Assembly: GCA_963815355.1 (NCBI GenBank)
Contig: CAWFGJ010000013.1
Location: 682,001 to 746,000 of the forward strand
From: JAPUEK01 sp963815355
GTDB lineage: Bacteria; Pseudomonadota; Alphaproteobacteria; Rhodobacterales; Rhodobacteraceae
Direction of reading: 5' to 3'
DNA: 64,000 nt
Position numbers and translations under genes: made by a program. Positions 50,940-60,118 of this stretch are shown piece by piece. The notes beneath the pieces are model-generated. The model was not told where the DNA came from, did no database searches, and worked only from the letters and a program-made list of their open reading frames with translations. Position 1 is the first letter of the stretch. Every line of letters starts with the position of its first letter.

Positions 50940-53675
50940 TCAGACAAGCTTGCCGTGGCAGTGCTTGAACTTCTCGCCCGAGCCACAGGGGCACGCATCA
51001 TTGCGCGATGGGTTGCCCCATGTCGTTGCGTCGGCCTCGTCAAACCCTGCCAGAGCGGCAGACGCCGCCGGAGCCGGTGCCGCTGCCGCAGGCGCCGCGG
51101 CTATGCCCGGCACCAATGCCGCGGCCGCATTTTTCGCTTGCTGCGCCTGTTGGGCTTGGATCTGCGCCAGCATCGCGGCCTGCTCTTCTTGCGAGATCGG
51201 CCGGATCAGCGACAACCGTTGCGTCACGTCCTGACGCAACGAGTTCAGCATGTGCTCAAACAAAGTGAAGGCTTCGTTCTTGTACTCGTTCAGCGGGTCG
51301 CGCTGCGCATATCCCCGAAAGCTGACAACCGACCGAAGGTGATCCAGACGCAAAAGGTGTTCGCGCCACTTGGCATCAATCGTTTGCAGCAGCAGCTGCT
51401 TTTCGATGTTGCGCATTGTTTCTGGCCCGAAAGCTTCCAGTTTGGACGCCATCAGTTTGTCGGATTCCGCAACAATCCGGTCACGGATCGTTTCCTGATC
51501 GACGCCCTCTTCCTGAGCCCACTCAAGGATCGGCAAGTTAAGGTTCAGCTTTTCCTGCACCTCGGCGCGCAACCCTTCGGTGTTCCACTGATCGGCATAG
51601 GCCCGCGGAGGCAAGAACGCATCGACCACGTCGTCGATGACCTGATGGCGCATGTCTTGCGCGATTTCCTCCAGATCATCCGCTTCCATGATCTCCATGC
51701 GCTGGCTGAAGATAGCCTTGCGCTGGTCGTTCATCACATCGTCGAACTTCAGCAATTGCTTGCGGGTATCAAAGTTGCGGCCCTCAACCTTGGCCTGCGC
51801 ACGCTCCAGCGATTTATTGACCCAAGGGTGAACGATGGCTTCGCCTTCTTTCATTCCCAGCTTTGAAAGCACCGAATCAAGCCGCTCAGACCCGAAGATT
51901 CGCATCAGGTCATCTTCAAGTGACAGGAAGAACGCCGAGCGCCCCGGGTCACCCTGACGGCCAGAGCGGCCGCGCAACTGGTTGTCAATGCGCCGGCTCT
52001 CATGGCGTTCGGTGCCAAGCACGAACAGCCCGCCGGCCGCCAGAACACGAGCCTTTTCTTCGGCGTGCTCGGCCTCGATCCGGGCGCGGACCTCATCGGG
52101 GTGCAGATGCGGGTCGGCTGCAATCGCTTCCATCACCTTCATCTCGACGTTGCCACCAAGCTGAATGTCGGTGCCACGGCCGGCCATGTTGGTCGCAATG
52201 GTCACTGCGCCGAACTTGCCTGCATCCGCGACGATCTGGGCCTCTTGTTCGTGCTGGCGCGCGTTCAGAACGTTATGCGGAATACCCGCTGCCTTCAGCA
52301 AGTCCGCGAGGAACTCTGACTTTTCAATCGACGTGGTGCCCACAAGAATCGGCTGGCCCTTGGCGTTGGCCTCTTTGATCGACGCAACCACACCCTCATA
52401 TTTCTCTCGCGCGGTGCGGTAGACAGCGTCATGCTCATCTTTGCGCTGCACAAGCCGGTTGGTCGGAATCTCGACCACACCCAGCTTGTAGATTTCCATG
52501 AACTCATCCGCTTCTGTTGCAGCTGTGCCGGTCATACCGCCAAGCCGCTCATACAGGCGGAAGTAGTTTTGGAAGGTAACCGAGGCGAGGGTCACGTTCT
52601 CGGGCTGGATCGCCACGCCTTCTTTCGCTTCGATCGCTTGGTGCAGGCCATCCGACAAGCGGCGGCCCCGCATCATCCGACCGGTAAATTCGTCAACCAG
52701 CATAACCTCGCCGTCACGGACGATGTATTGCTGGTCGCGGTTGAAAAGTTTGTGCGCCCGCAAGGCCTGCGTGACGTGATGGACGAGGGTTGAGCTTTCC
52801 GGATCGTAAAGGCTCTGCCCTTCGGGAAGCAGCCCAGCCGTCCGCAGAAGCTGTTCGATCACGTCGTTGCCGGCCTCGGTATAGGTGACGTTGCGGGTTT
52901 TTTCGTCCAGCTTGAAATGCTCTTCGGTCAGCGAGGGGATAAGCGCATCCACTTTTTGGTAAAGATCGCTGCGATCGTCCGATGGCCCGGAAATGATCAG
53001 CGGGGTCCGCGCCTCATCCACAAGAATCGAGTCCACTTCGTCGACGATGGCAAAGTAGTGCCCGCGTTGCGACATCTCGGCGATGGAGCCTTTCATGTTG
53101 TCGCGCAGATAATCAAAACCCAACTCGTTGTTGGTCGCATAAGTGATATCGCAGCGGTAAGCCGATTTCTTCTCTGCGTCCGACTGGAACGGATAAACCA
53201 CGCCGGTCGTCAGGCCCAGATGGCTGTAAACCTTGCTCATCCATTCCGCGTCGCGCTTGGCCAGATAGTCGTTGACCGTCACCACATGGACCCCGCGCCC
53301 GGTCAGGGCGTTCAGGTAGGCCGGGAAGGTCGCAACAAGGGTCTTGCCCTCGCCCGTGCGCATCTCGGCAATGTTGCCCTGGTGCATGAAGATGCCGCCC
53401 ATAAGCTGGACGTCAAATGCCCGCAAACCGAGCGCCCGCTTGGCGGCCTCACGGCAGTTGGCAAAGGCTTCCGGCAAGAGCGCGTCGATATCCTCGCCGC
53501 CCTCTTGAAGCCGTTTTTGAAATTCGGCGGTCTTTGCCTTGATTCCGTCATCGGTCAGCGCGGCAAACTCCGGCTCCAATGCGTTAATCTTGGCGACCAA
53601 GGGCCGAACCGATTTCACTTTGCGATCGTTCGGCGTGCCGAAAACCTTCCGCGCGAGCGCCCCAATTCCCAGCAT
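50940..53675 (-). CDS. secA: Preprotein translocase ATPase SecA
   Basis: A 911-residue SecA. Nucleotide-binding motifs are MRTGEGKT (Walker A) and DEVDSILVDEARTPLIISG (motif II); the preprotein-crosslinking and helical scaffold domains follow. The C-terminal zinc-binding region is intact (CPCGSGEKFKHCHG) and binds SecB and ribosomes. It drives Sec-dependent export of signal-peptide proteins such as the many lipoproteins here. The ATG at 53675 (MLGIGALARKVFG) has GGAG upstream; the frame is open further but only over the promoter region. A sigma-70-type promoter is upstream. Confidence 0.98.
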   Translation of the reverse strand: MLGIGALARKVFGTPNDRKVKSVRPLVAKINALEPEFAALTDDGIKAKTAEFQKRLQEGGEDIDALLPEAFANCREAAKRALGLRAFDVQLMGGIFMHQGNIAEMRTGEGKTLVATFPAYLNALTGRGVHVVTVNDYLAKRDAEWMSKVYSHLGLTTGVVYPFQSDAEKKSAYRCDITYATNNELGFDYLRDNMKGSIAEMSQRGHYFAIVDEVDSILVDEARTPLIISGPSDDRSDLYQKVDALIPSLTEEHFKLDEKTRNVTYTEAGNDVIEQLLRTAGLLPEGQSLYDPESSTLVHHVTQALRAHKLFNRDQQYIVRDGEVMLVDEFTGRMMRGRRLSDGLHQAIEAKEGVAIQPENVTLASVTFQNYFRLYERLGGMTGTAATEADEFMEIYKLGVVEIPTNRLVQRKDEHDAVYRTAREKYEGVVASIKEANAKGQPILVGTTSIEKSEFLADLLKAAGIPHNVLNARQHEQEAQIVADAGKFGAVTIATNMAGRGTDIQLGGNVEMKVMEAIAADPHLHPDEVRARIEAEHAEEKARVLAAGGLFVLGTERHESRRIDNQLRGRSGRQGDPGRSAFFLSLEDDLMRIFGSERLDSVLSKLGMKEGEAIVHPWVNKSLERAQAKVEGRNFDTRKQLLKFDDVMNDQRKAIFSQRMEIMEADDLEEIAQDMRHQVIDDVVDAFLPPRAYADQWNTEGLRAEVQEKLNLNLPILEWAQEEGVDQETIRDRIVAESDKLMASKLEAFGPETMRNIEKQLLLQTIDAKWREHLLRLDHLRSVVSFRGYAQRDPLNEYKNEAFTLFEHMLNSLRQDVTQRLSLIRPISQEEQAAMLAQIQAQQAQQAKNAAAALVPGIAAAPAAAAPAPAASAALAGFDEADATTWGNPSRNDACPCGSGEKFKHCHGKLV

Positions 53676-53792
53676 GTTTTCTCCGACTGGCCGTTCCTGA
53701 CAGGATCGTGTGAGGCTCTGGACTTGCCCGCCCCTTCGGCCTTCCCTAGAAGGGCGCAAAGGCCGGTTAGCCCCGTCGCACGCGACCTGTGC

Positions 53793-53821
53793 GATGTAAG
53801 GGGTAGACCGGGCATAGTCAA
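53793..53821 (-). promoter_or_regulatory. Sigma-70-type promoter of secA
   Basis: On the minus strand TTGACT (53816-53821) and TACATC (53793-53798) are 17 bp apart, about 118 bases upstream of the secA ATG. The -35 is strong. It faces secA and lies in the divergent region with the parvulin gene. Confidence 0.6.
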
Positions 53822-53859
53822 CGCCGCGCGAGGTCGCGGGATGATCAGGAGAGTGTGAG

Positions 53860-54711
53860 ATGGCAAAAGCGATGCGTTTCTTGGTGGGGGCGGCGGTCGT
53901 GCTTAGCCTTTCGCTTCCGGTTTGGGCGGAAGATGCCCCCACGGCGGACACAGTTGTCGCCACGGTGAATGGCACAGCCATTACGCTGGGCAGCATGATT
54001 GTCGCCCGCGAGATGCTGCCAGAGCAGTACAAGAGCCTTCCGGCAGACGTTTTGTTCAAGGGAATCCTTGACCAGCTGATCCAGCAAACCGCGCTGGAGC
54101 AGTCGCTTGACGGCAAGCTGACCAAGCACGACACCCTGCGCATGGAAAATGATCGCCGTGGCTATGTGTCTGGCGTGGCCCTGCAAAGCGTTGTGACCGG
54201 TGCGGTTACCGATGCAGCGCTGCAAGCCGCCTATGACGCCAAGTTCAAGGACGCGGCCCCCCAGACCGAATTCAGCGCCGCGCATATCCTTGTGGACAGT
54301 GAGGAAAAAGCCAATGAGTTGAAAACCCAGCTGGACGGTGGTGCCGATTTCGCGGAACTGGCCAAGGCCAACTCGACAGACACCGGCTCGGGTGCCAATG
54401 GCGGCGATCTGGGGTGGTTTGGCCTTGGGATGATGGTCAAACCCTTTGAAGAAGCCGTGGTCGCCGCCAAACCCGGTGTCGTTGCGGGCCCGATCAAAAC
54501 GGATTTCGGATGGCACCTCATTCTTGTAAAAGAAACGCGGATCGCCGCGCAGCCAACCTTGGATGATGTCCGCGACGAACTGGCCAGCGCGATCGAACAG
54601 CAGGCAGTCGAAGCGCATGTAACTGCGCTAACTGCCGCCGCGAAAATCGAAAAACCCGGCGAAGGGATTGACCCGGCCCTCTTGGGCGACCTTACTCTGC
54701 TCGATAAATAA
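53860..54711 (+). CDS. Periplasmic parvulin-type peptidyl-prolyl isomerase
   Basis: A 283-residue exported PPIase. A signal peptide (about 1-24, ending PVWAED) precedes a SurA/PpiD-like N-terminal region and a parvulin domain (about residues 140-230) with AAHILVDSEEKANEL, GGADFAELAKANSTD, GGDLGWFGLGMMV and the terminal GWHLILVKETR. It should catalyse prolyl isomerisation and assist folding of exported outer-membrane proteins. It is divergent from secA, so export and folding functions are adjacent. Its ribosome site (GAGAGTGTGAG) is good. Whether it is a true SurA homologue is not clear from this length. Confidence 0.93.
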   Translation: MAKAMRFLVGAAVVLSLSLPVWAEDAPTADTVVATVNGTAITLGSMIVAREMLPEQYKSLPADVLFKGILDQLIQQTALEQSLDGKLTKHDTLRMENDRRGYVSGVALQSVVTGAVTDAALQAAYDAKFKDAAPQTEFSAAHILVDSEEKANELKTQLDGGADFAELAKANSTDTGSGANGGDLGWFGLGMMVKPFEEAVVAAKPGVVAGPIKTDFGWHLILVKETRIAAQPTLDDVRDELASAIEQQAVEAHVTALTAAAKIEKPGEGIDPALLGDLTLLDK

Positions 54712-54732
54712 AACACTTTGGGAGAGACGATT

Positions 54733-56094
54733 ATGGCCAAGAAAGACTGGAAAGCAAAAGCCAAGGCTCTGAAAAAAGAGTTGCAATCTCTTGCCGCCGA
54801 CGCCGTGTCCCTCGCGGGCGAGGCCGTCGATGCCGTCGTCGCCGCGGTTCCGACCAAAAAGGCCAAACTCGTCTCTCCCCTCGCGCCTGCAAATTTTCCC
54901 GCCCTCCCGAAAATCGCAGGGGTGGAGTTCGCCGCTGCTGAGGCCGGGGTCAAATATCTCGACCGCAAAGATGTCATGTTGGTGCGTCTTGCACCCGGAA
55001 CGGCGATGGCCGGGGTTTTCACCCGGTCGTCAACGCGCTCTGGTTGCGTGCGGGACTGTCAGACAAAGCTTGCCACCCGCGTTCCTGCCAATGCCGGCGC
55101 CGCCATCGTTGTGAATTCGGGCAACTCCAACGCCTTTACCGGTAAAGTCGGGGATGAGGCCGTTGCCGCCGTGACCGGCACCGTCGCAGAGGCCCTTGGC
55201 CTTCCGGCAAGCCGGGTGTTTTCGTCTTCGACGGGTGTGATCGGCGAACCGCTGCCCTACGCCAAAATCACTGCAAAAATTCCGGAACTCACCGCTGCGC
55301 TGGCCGAAGATGCGATTGAGATGGCCGCCCACGCCATGATGACCACCGACACCTTCCCCAAAGGTGCGTCGGCGATGGTTCAGGGCGATGGAGGTCCGAT
55401 CCATATCGCCGGAATCGCCAAAGGATCGGGCATGATCGCGCCCGACATGGCGACAATGCTGGTCTATATCTTCACCGACGCAAAGATATCCGCCAACGCG
55501 CTGCAAAAGATGCTGTCTCGCAACGTCGATGAGACGTTCAATTCCATCACCGTGGACAGCGATACTTCGACCTCTGACTCCTTGCTTCTTGCCGCGACTG
55601 GCAAAAGTGCTGCGGGCGAGGTCAAAGGCGCTGTCGCGAAGGCCTTTGAGGCCGCGCTTAAAGAGGTGATGATGAGCCTTGCGCATCAGGTCATCCGCGA
55701 CGGGGAAGGTGCGACGAAATTCGTGGAGATTCGTGTGACGGGCGCGGCCTCCAATGGCGACGCACAAAAGGTCGCCATGTCGATCGCAAACTCGCCCTTG
55801 GTAAAGACCGCCATCGCCGGACAAGATCCGAACTGGGGTCGCATCGTTGCCGCCATTGGCAAATCAGGGGCCCAAGCCGACCGTGATCTTTTGAAAATCA
55901 AGTTTGGCGACATTCTGGTTGCGGATAAGGGCTGGCGGAATCCGCGCTATAAAGAAGAGGACGGTGCTGCGTATATGTTGCAGCCCGAACTCGTGATCGC
56001 GGTTGATCTGGGGCTTGGGAAATTCAAACGGTCTGTCTGGACCTGCGATCTGACCAACCGCTACATCGAAATCAACGCAGACTATCGTTCGTGA
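54733..56094 (+). CDS. argJ: Bifunctional ornithine acetyltransferase / N-acetylglutamate synthase with N-terminal extension
   Basis: A 453-residue ArgJ. It transfers acetyl from acetylornithine to glutamate in the cyclic arginine pathway. The precursor self-cleaves between Ala240 and Thr241 in DMATML; the conserved GSGMIAPDM precedes it and SSSTGVIGEPLPYAKI appears upstream. Homologues start near LVSPLAPANFPAL; here about 45 extra residues, Lys/Ala-rich and helical (MAKKDWKAKAKALKKELQ), come first. The ATG at 54733 is backed by GGGAGAG, so the extension is probably translated. It lies 21 bases after the parvulin gene and overlaps mutT by 4 bases. Confidence 0.95.
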   Translation: MAKKDWKAKAKALKKELQSLAADAVSLAGEAVDAVVAAVPTKKAKLVSPLAPANFPALPKIAGVEFAAAEAGVKYLDRKDVMLVRLAPGTAMAGVFTRSSTRSGCVRDCQTKLATRVPANAGAAIVVNSGNSNAFTGKVGDEAVAAVTGTVAEALGLPASRVFSSSTGVIGEPLPYAKITAKIPELTAALAEDAIEMAAHAMMTTDTFPKGASAMVQGDGGPIHIAGIAKGSGMIAPDMATMLVYIFTDAKISANALQKMLSRNVDETFNSITVDSDTSTSDSLLLAATGKSAAGEVKGAVAKAFEAALKEVMMSLAHQVIRDGEGATKFVEIRVTGAASNGDAQKVAMSIANSPLVKTAIAGQDPNWGRIVAAIGKSGAQADRDLLKIKFGDILVADKGWRNPRYKEEDGAAYMLQPELVIAVDLGLGKFKRSVWTCDLTNRYIEINADYRS

Positions 56095-56489
56095 AGACAC
56101 TTCTCGTCTCGGCTGTTGCGCTGATCGACGTCGAAGGCCGCGTGCTGCTTGCACAGCGGCCCGAAGGCAAGTCCCTTGCAGGCCTGTGGGAATTTCCAGG
56201 CGGCAAGGTAGAGGCGGGCGAGACCCCCGAGGCGGCCTTGATCCGGGAACTTCGGGAAGAGCTTGGCATCGACACGTGGAAAAGCTGCCTCGCGCCACTG
56301 ACATTCGCTAGTCATAGTTACGACGCGTTCCATCTGCTGATGCCGCTCTTTGCGTGCCGACGCTGGGAGGGCATTCCCACGGCCCAAGAGGGCCAAACCC
56401 TTGCATGGGTCCGGCCTGAACGACTGCGCGACTATCCCATGCCCCCGGCCGACCTGCCCTTGATCCCGATCCTGCGCGATTGGCTTTGA
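56091..56489 (+). CDS. mutT: MutT-type 8-oxo-dGTP diphosphatase (Nudix), GTG start
   Basis: A 132-residue Nudix hydrolase. The Nudix box is complete: Gly38, Glu44, Arg52-Glu53 and Glu56-Glu57 in GKVEAGETPEAALIREL and REELGI. N-terminal AVALIDVEGRVLLAQRP and the C-terminal PADLPLIP are close to MutT, which removes 8-oxo-dGTP from the nucleotide pool. It starts with GTG overlapping the argJ stop as GTGA, so it is translationally coupled to argJ. Other Nudix substrates are possible, but the match to MutT is good. Confidence 0.93.
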   Translation: MKTLLVSAVALIDVEGRVLLAQRPEGKSLAGLWEFPGGKVEAGETPEAALIRELREELGIDTWKSCLAPLTFASHSYDAFHLLMPLFACRRWEGIPTAQEGQTLAWVRPERLRDYPMPPADLPLIPILRDWL

Positions 56490-56599
56490 CGAAAACGGCG
56501 GTTTTTTCTCCCTAGACGCGAAAATGTGTCGAAATTGTGGTGCGTTTATTTCGAATCAACGCTAAGAAAATCATGCTGCGCTCAATGGGGGAATGTTTG

Positions 56600-56740
56600 A
56601 TGCTTCGCACGATTGCTGTCGGAAGCTGCGTTTCAATTCAAGGTCTGGTCGTTGGCCATCTGGCTGACGGTAAGGTGATGGTAAAGGTCGATGAAAAGAC
56701 CTTTGTTGGCTACCCGGTCGCGCCGGTTCGGGCCGCCTGA
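56600..56740 (+). CDS. Short conserved-looking protein, 46 residues
   Basis: A 46-residue protein of unknown function. The sequence is MLRTIAVGSCVSIQG followed by LVVGHLADGKVMVKVDEKTF and VGYPVAPVRAA: a compact beta-rich small fold with one Cys. A GGGGGAA sequence lies just upstream of the ATG; an alternative start at 56585 would add five residues. Small proteins with this pattern occur in Rhodobacterales, but I cannot name a function. It lies alone between mutT and the terminator before infB. Confidence 0.55.
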   Translation: MLRTIAVGSCVSIQGLVVGHLADGKVMVKVDEKTFVGYPVAPVRAA

Positions 56741-56795
56741 TCCGCTGGCTGTTCAAAAGTCAGGATCGCGTCGAAAAGCACTTAGATAAAACGGG

Positions 56796-56827
56796 AAAAG
56801 GCTGGGGTTTTGCAACCCCAGCCTTTT
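56796..56827. terminator. Bidirectional terminator at the end of infB
   Basis: A perfect 14-bp stem (AAAAGGCTGGGGTT, 56796-56809 with 56814-56827), loop TTGC, with a T-run on the right and an A-run inside the left arm. It lies 20 bases from the infB stop, on the minus strand, and 55 bases after the small gene on the plus strand. Confidence 0.92.
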
Positions 56828-56847
56828 TTCTTTTAGATTTCTTACGG

Positions 56848-59454
56848 TCAGGCCAACTTGCGCTGAATCTCTTCCCGCTCAAAGATTTCGATGACGTCGC
56901 CTTGGCGAACATCGTCATACCGCTCAAACGCCATACCGCATTCTTGGCCAGAGATGACTTCCTTCACCTCGTCCTTGAAGCGCTTAAGCGTCTTCAGCGT
57001 GCCCTCGTGGATCACAACGTTGTCGCGCAGCAGACGAACGCCTGCCGAACGGCGCGCAATGCCCTCGGTGACCAGACAGCCGGCAACTTGCCCGATACCG
57101 GTAACCTTGAAGACTTCCTTGATCGTCGCGTAACCGATGAAGGTTTCGCGAATCTCGGCTTTCAACAGGCCAGAAGCGGCGGCTTTGATGTCATCCACAA
57201 GATCATAGATGATCGAGTAATAACGGATCTCGACGCCTTTTTGGTGGGCTGAGTTCCGTGCCGAAGCATTGGCCCGGACGTTAAAGCCGATGATCGGGGC
57301 ATTTGACGCCTCGGCAAGACCGACATCCGTATCGGTGATCGCGCCGACGCCATAAGACAGCACCCGCACCCGAACTTCGTCGTTACCAACCTTTTCAAGC
57401 GCCTGCACGATCGCTTCGGAAGAACCCTGCACGTCGGCCTTCACGATGACCGGCAGCTCCGCCACATCGGCATCAGCCTTGGCCTTGGCCATCAGCTGTT
57501 CCAGCGTGGTTGCAGCACCTGCAGCAGCGCGTTTGTCTTTGGCCGCCTTGATGCGGTAATCCGCAATCTCACGTGCCTGCGCTTCGGTTTCCACGACGTT
57601 CAGCGTGTCACCAGCAGAAGGTGTGCCCGAAAGGCCCAAAACCTCAACAGGAACCGAAGGTCCAGCCTCGTCGACGCGGTCGCCCTGATCGTTGACCAAC
57701 GCACGGACTTTACCCCACTGCTCGCCGACGACAAAGATGTCGCCTTTGCGCAGGGTGCCGTTTTGCACAAGAACCGTCGCAACGGGGCCGCGACCCACGT
57801 CCAGCTTGGCCTCGATCACAGCGCCAGAGGCGGAGCGATTCGGGTTGGCGCGCAACTCAAGGATTTCGGCCTGAAGTGCTATGGCCTCCAGCAGTTCATC
57901 CAGGCCTTGGCCCGTCTTGGCAGACACTTCAACGTCCTGAACGTCACCGGACATCTGTTCCACAACAATCTCATGTTGCAGCAGACCGGTCCGCACTTTG
58001 GTCGGGTCAGCGCCGTATTTGTCGATCTTGTTGATCGCCACGATCATCGGCACTTTGGCCGCTTTCGCGTGGGCAATCGCCTCGATCGTCTGCGGCATAA
58101 CGGCGTCATCCGCCGCCACCACCAGCACCACGATATCCGTCACCTGAGCCCCGCGCGAACGCATGGAGGTAAAGGCCGCGTGGCCGGGCGTGTCGAGGAA
58201 GGTCAGCAACTGGCCCCGCTCGGTTTTCACCTGATAGGCGCCAATGTGCTGGGTGATGCCACCGGCTTCGCCCGACACCACGTTTGCCTTGCGAATCGCA
58301 TCCAGAAGCGAGGTCTTGCCGTGGTCAACGTGACCCATGATCGTCACGATCGGCGGACGCGAGATCAAATTCTCGTCCAGATCCTTGATCGTCTCGATGG
58401 CCTGCTCCACGTCCGAATCAGACACGCGCACTGCGCGGTGGCCGAATTCCTCGATGACCAGTTCAGCGGTATCCGCATCAATGGGCTGGTTCATGGTGAC
58501 CATCATGCCCATTTTCATGAGCGATTTGACCACATCCGCCGCACGTTCCGCCATACGGTTTGCCAGTTCGCTGACAACGATGGTTTCCGGCAACTGAACG
58601 TCGCGCGCCTGCTTTTCGGGCTTGGTAAAGCCCATGGCCTTGTTGCGGGCCTTTTCCTGCTTGCGCTTCATCGCGGCGAGGCTACGCGTACGGCCACCTT
58701 CCCCAGACAAAGCGTCATTCAGGGTCAGCTTGCCAGCACGGCGACCTTCGTCGCCTTTGGCTTTGGCGTTGCGATCACGCTCTTCGCGCTCACGGTCGGT
58801 TTTACGCGGCGTCGGCAGACCCGGCTTGGAGCTGGCCGGTCCGCGCTCATCACCAGCCGGACTTGCGGCAGGACGCGAACGGGGCTGCGAAGCCGGCTTG
58901 TCAGCAGCGGCATCCGGCGAAGCGGCAGGCGCTTCGGGGGCGGCCGGTTGGCGGCGCTGCGTGCCAAGCACATCGGCCTTGCGGGCCTGTGCTTTTGAAG
59001 CTGCCTCAGCGGCAGCTTCGGCGCGAACGCGCTCTTCCTCTTCGGCCTTGGCGCGCAGAGCGGCTTCACGGGCCCTCTCTTCGCGGTCCTTGGCCTCAAT
59101 CTCTTCGCGGCGGCGCTGGCGATCTTCTTCGCGCTGGCGCTCGTCCTCGGCCCGCTTGGCCGCGTCTTCCTGCTCACGGGCCTTAGCGGTCCGCAATGCC
59201 GTCAGACGGCGTTCCATTTCTGCATCGGAGATGCCAGCAGGACGCTTGGACGGATCGCCCAGATGGGGCGCCGAGCCACTCGCGCCCGCAGCACCGCCAG
59301 CGGCGCCCGGTTTCGCCGCCGGCACCACCACGCGCTTGCGCTTGGTCTCGACCACGACGCTTTTCGTGCGGCCATGGGAGAAGCTTTGCTTCACCTGACC
59401 GGAACGAGGTGCGCCACCCAGGCCGAGGGGTTTTTTGCCGTCTGTATCGCTCAT
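56848..59454 (-). CDS. infB: Translation initiation factor IF-2
   Basis: An 868-residue IF-2. The N-terminal third (about residues 1-300) is a long, low-complexity charged region with Arg/Glu and Ala/Pro-rich blocks (for example EREEDRQRRREEIEAKDREE), typical of alphaproteobacterial IF-2. The GTPase domain carries IMGHVDHGKTSLLD, DTPGHAAF and NKIDK, followed by domains II-IV for binding fMet-tRNA. It is the last gene of the rimP-nusA-ylxR-infB operon, five bases after ylxR. It ends near a strong terminator. Confidence 0.98.
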   Translation of the reverse strand: MSDTDGKKPLGLGGAPRSGQVKQSFSHGRTKSVVVETKRKRVVVPAAKPGAAGGAAGASGSAPHLGDPSKRPAGISDAEMERRLTALRTAKAREQEDAAKRAEDERQREEDRQRRREEIEAKDREERAREAALRAKAEEEERVRAEAAAEAASKAQARKADVLGTQRRQPAAPEAPAASPDAAADKPASQPRSRPAASPAGDERGPASSKPGLPTPRKTDREREERDRNAKAKGDEGRRAGKLTLNDALSGEGGRTRSLAAMKRKQEKARNKAMGFTKPEKQARDVQLPETIVVSELANRMAERAADVVKSLMKMGMMVTMNQPIDADTAELVIEEFGHRAVRVSDSDVEQAIETIKDLDENLISRPPIVTIMGHVDHGKTSLLDAIRKANVVSGEAGGITQHIGAYQVKTERGQLLTFLDTPGHAAFTSMRSRGAQVTDIVVLVVAADDAVMPQTIEAIAHAKAAKVPMIVAINKIDKYGADPTKVRTGLLQHEIVVEQMSGDVQDVEVSAKTGQGLDELLEAIALQAEILELRANPNRSASGAVIEAKLDVGRGPVATVLVQNGTLRKGDIFVVGEQWGKVRALVNDQGDRVDEAGPSVPVEVLGLSGTPSAGDTLNVVETEAQAREIADYRIKAAKDKRAAAGAATTLEQLMAKAKADADVAELPVIVKADVQGSSEAIVQALEKVGNDEVRVRVLSYGVGAITDTDVGLAEASNAPIIGFNVRANASARNSAHQKGVEIRYYSIIYDLVDDIKAAASGLLKAEIRETFIGYATIKEVFKVTGIGQVAGCLVTEGIARRSAGVRLLRDNVVIHEGTLKTLKRFKDEVKEVISGQECGMAFERYDDVRQGDVIEIFEREEIQRKLA

Positions 59455-59459
59455 GCGTC

Positions 59460-60095
59460 CTACGTATCCTTCATGGCGGTCTCGCCGCCGTCCTGCTTGT
59501 CCGTCTGCACACGCAAACCGGAAAGCCTTGCCGCTTCCTCTACAACACGTGTCGTGAGTCCACCAGCCGCAAGCGCGGCGTGTATGGCACGTTCGCGTCC
59601 AAAGGACAAACCCAATTCCCCGGCAGAAAGACAGGTAATCAGTGTATCTTTTCCATCCGGGGCGCGAAGTTTGGTCTTGCCCCGTTCAGAGCCGTCAGAT
59701 GCCTGAATCAGGACACGTCCCTGACCCTTCATCAGCATCTCTTTTACCTTCTCATAGCCCGTCACCGCATCTCCGGCTTTGCGCGCCAAAGAGATCAGAT
59801 CCTGAACCCGGCGGAGCAAAAGCGCCTCCACCAGATCGGTCAAACCGTCAGGTGCCTTGACCGGCTGGCGCGCGGCACGGGAGAAAAGCCCCTTTGCCGC
59901 CGCTTTGGTGATCTCGGCCCGCCCTGCGGTTACATACATGCCCCGCCCCGGCAAGCGGCCCAGAATATCCGGCACCACCTGCCCGTCGGGGCCAACACAA
60001 AACCGGACAAGCCCCGCTTTTGGCTGGCTCTCGCCCGTGACAATGCACTTGCGTTCGGGTTCATCCCGCTCGTCTGTCTGGCCGCCGCGCGTCAC
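59460..60095 (-). CDS. YlxR-type RNA-binding protein with fused L7Ae-like domain
   Basis: A 211-residue protein with an N-terminal YlxR (DUF448) domain, including RKCIVTGESQPKAGLVRF, GRLPGRGMYV and the FSRAARQPV tail, and a C-terminal ribosomal L7Ae-like domain (about residues 90-190, from LLLRRVQDLISLARKAGDAVTGYEKV). In firmicutes these are separate ylxR and ylxQ genes; the fused form is usual in alphaproteobacteria. It likely binds RNA and acts with nusA and infB, between which it lies. It starts with GTG, 23 bases after nusA. Confidence 0.92.
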   Translation of the reverse strand: MTRGGQTDERDEPERKCIVTGESQPKAGLVRFCVGPDGQVVPDILGRLPGRGMYVTAGRAEITKAAAKGLFSRAARQPVKAPDGLTDLVEALLLRRVQDLISLARKAGDAVTGYEKVKEMLMKGQGRVLIQASDGSERGKTKLRAPDGKDTLITCLSAGELGLSFGRERAIHAALAAGGLTTRVVEEAARLSGLRVQTDKQDGGETAMKDT

Positions 60096-60118
60096 GGTCG
60101 TACCCCCGAGGCCTACGA

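Noticed and set aside
57763..58998. A 411-codon plus-strand frame over infB
   Set aside because: The GTPase motifs of IF-2 lie on the minus strand. The plus frame is an Arg/His-rich shadow.
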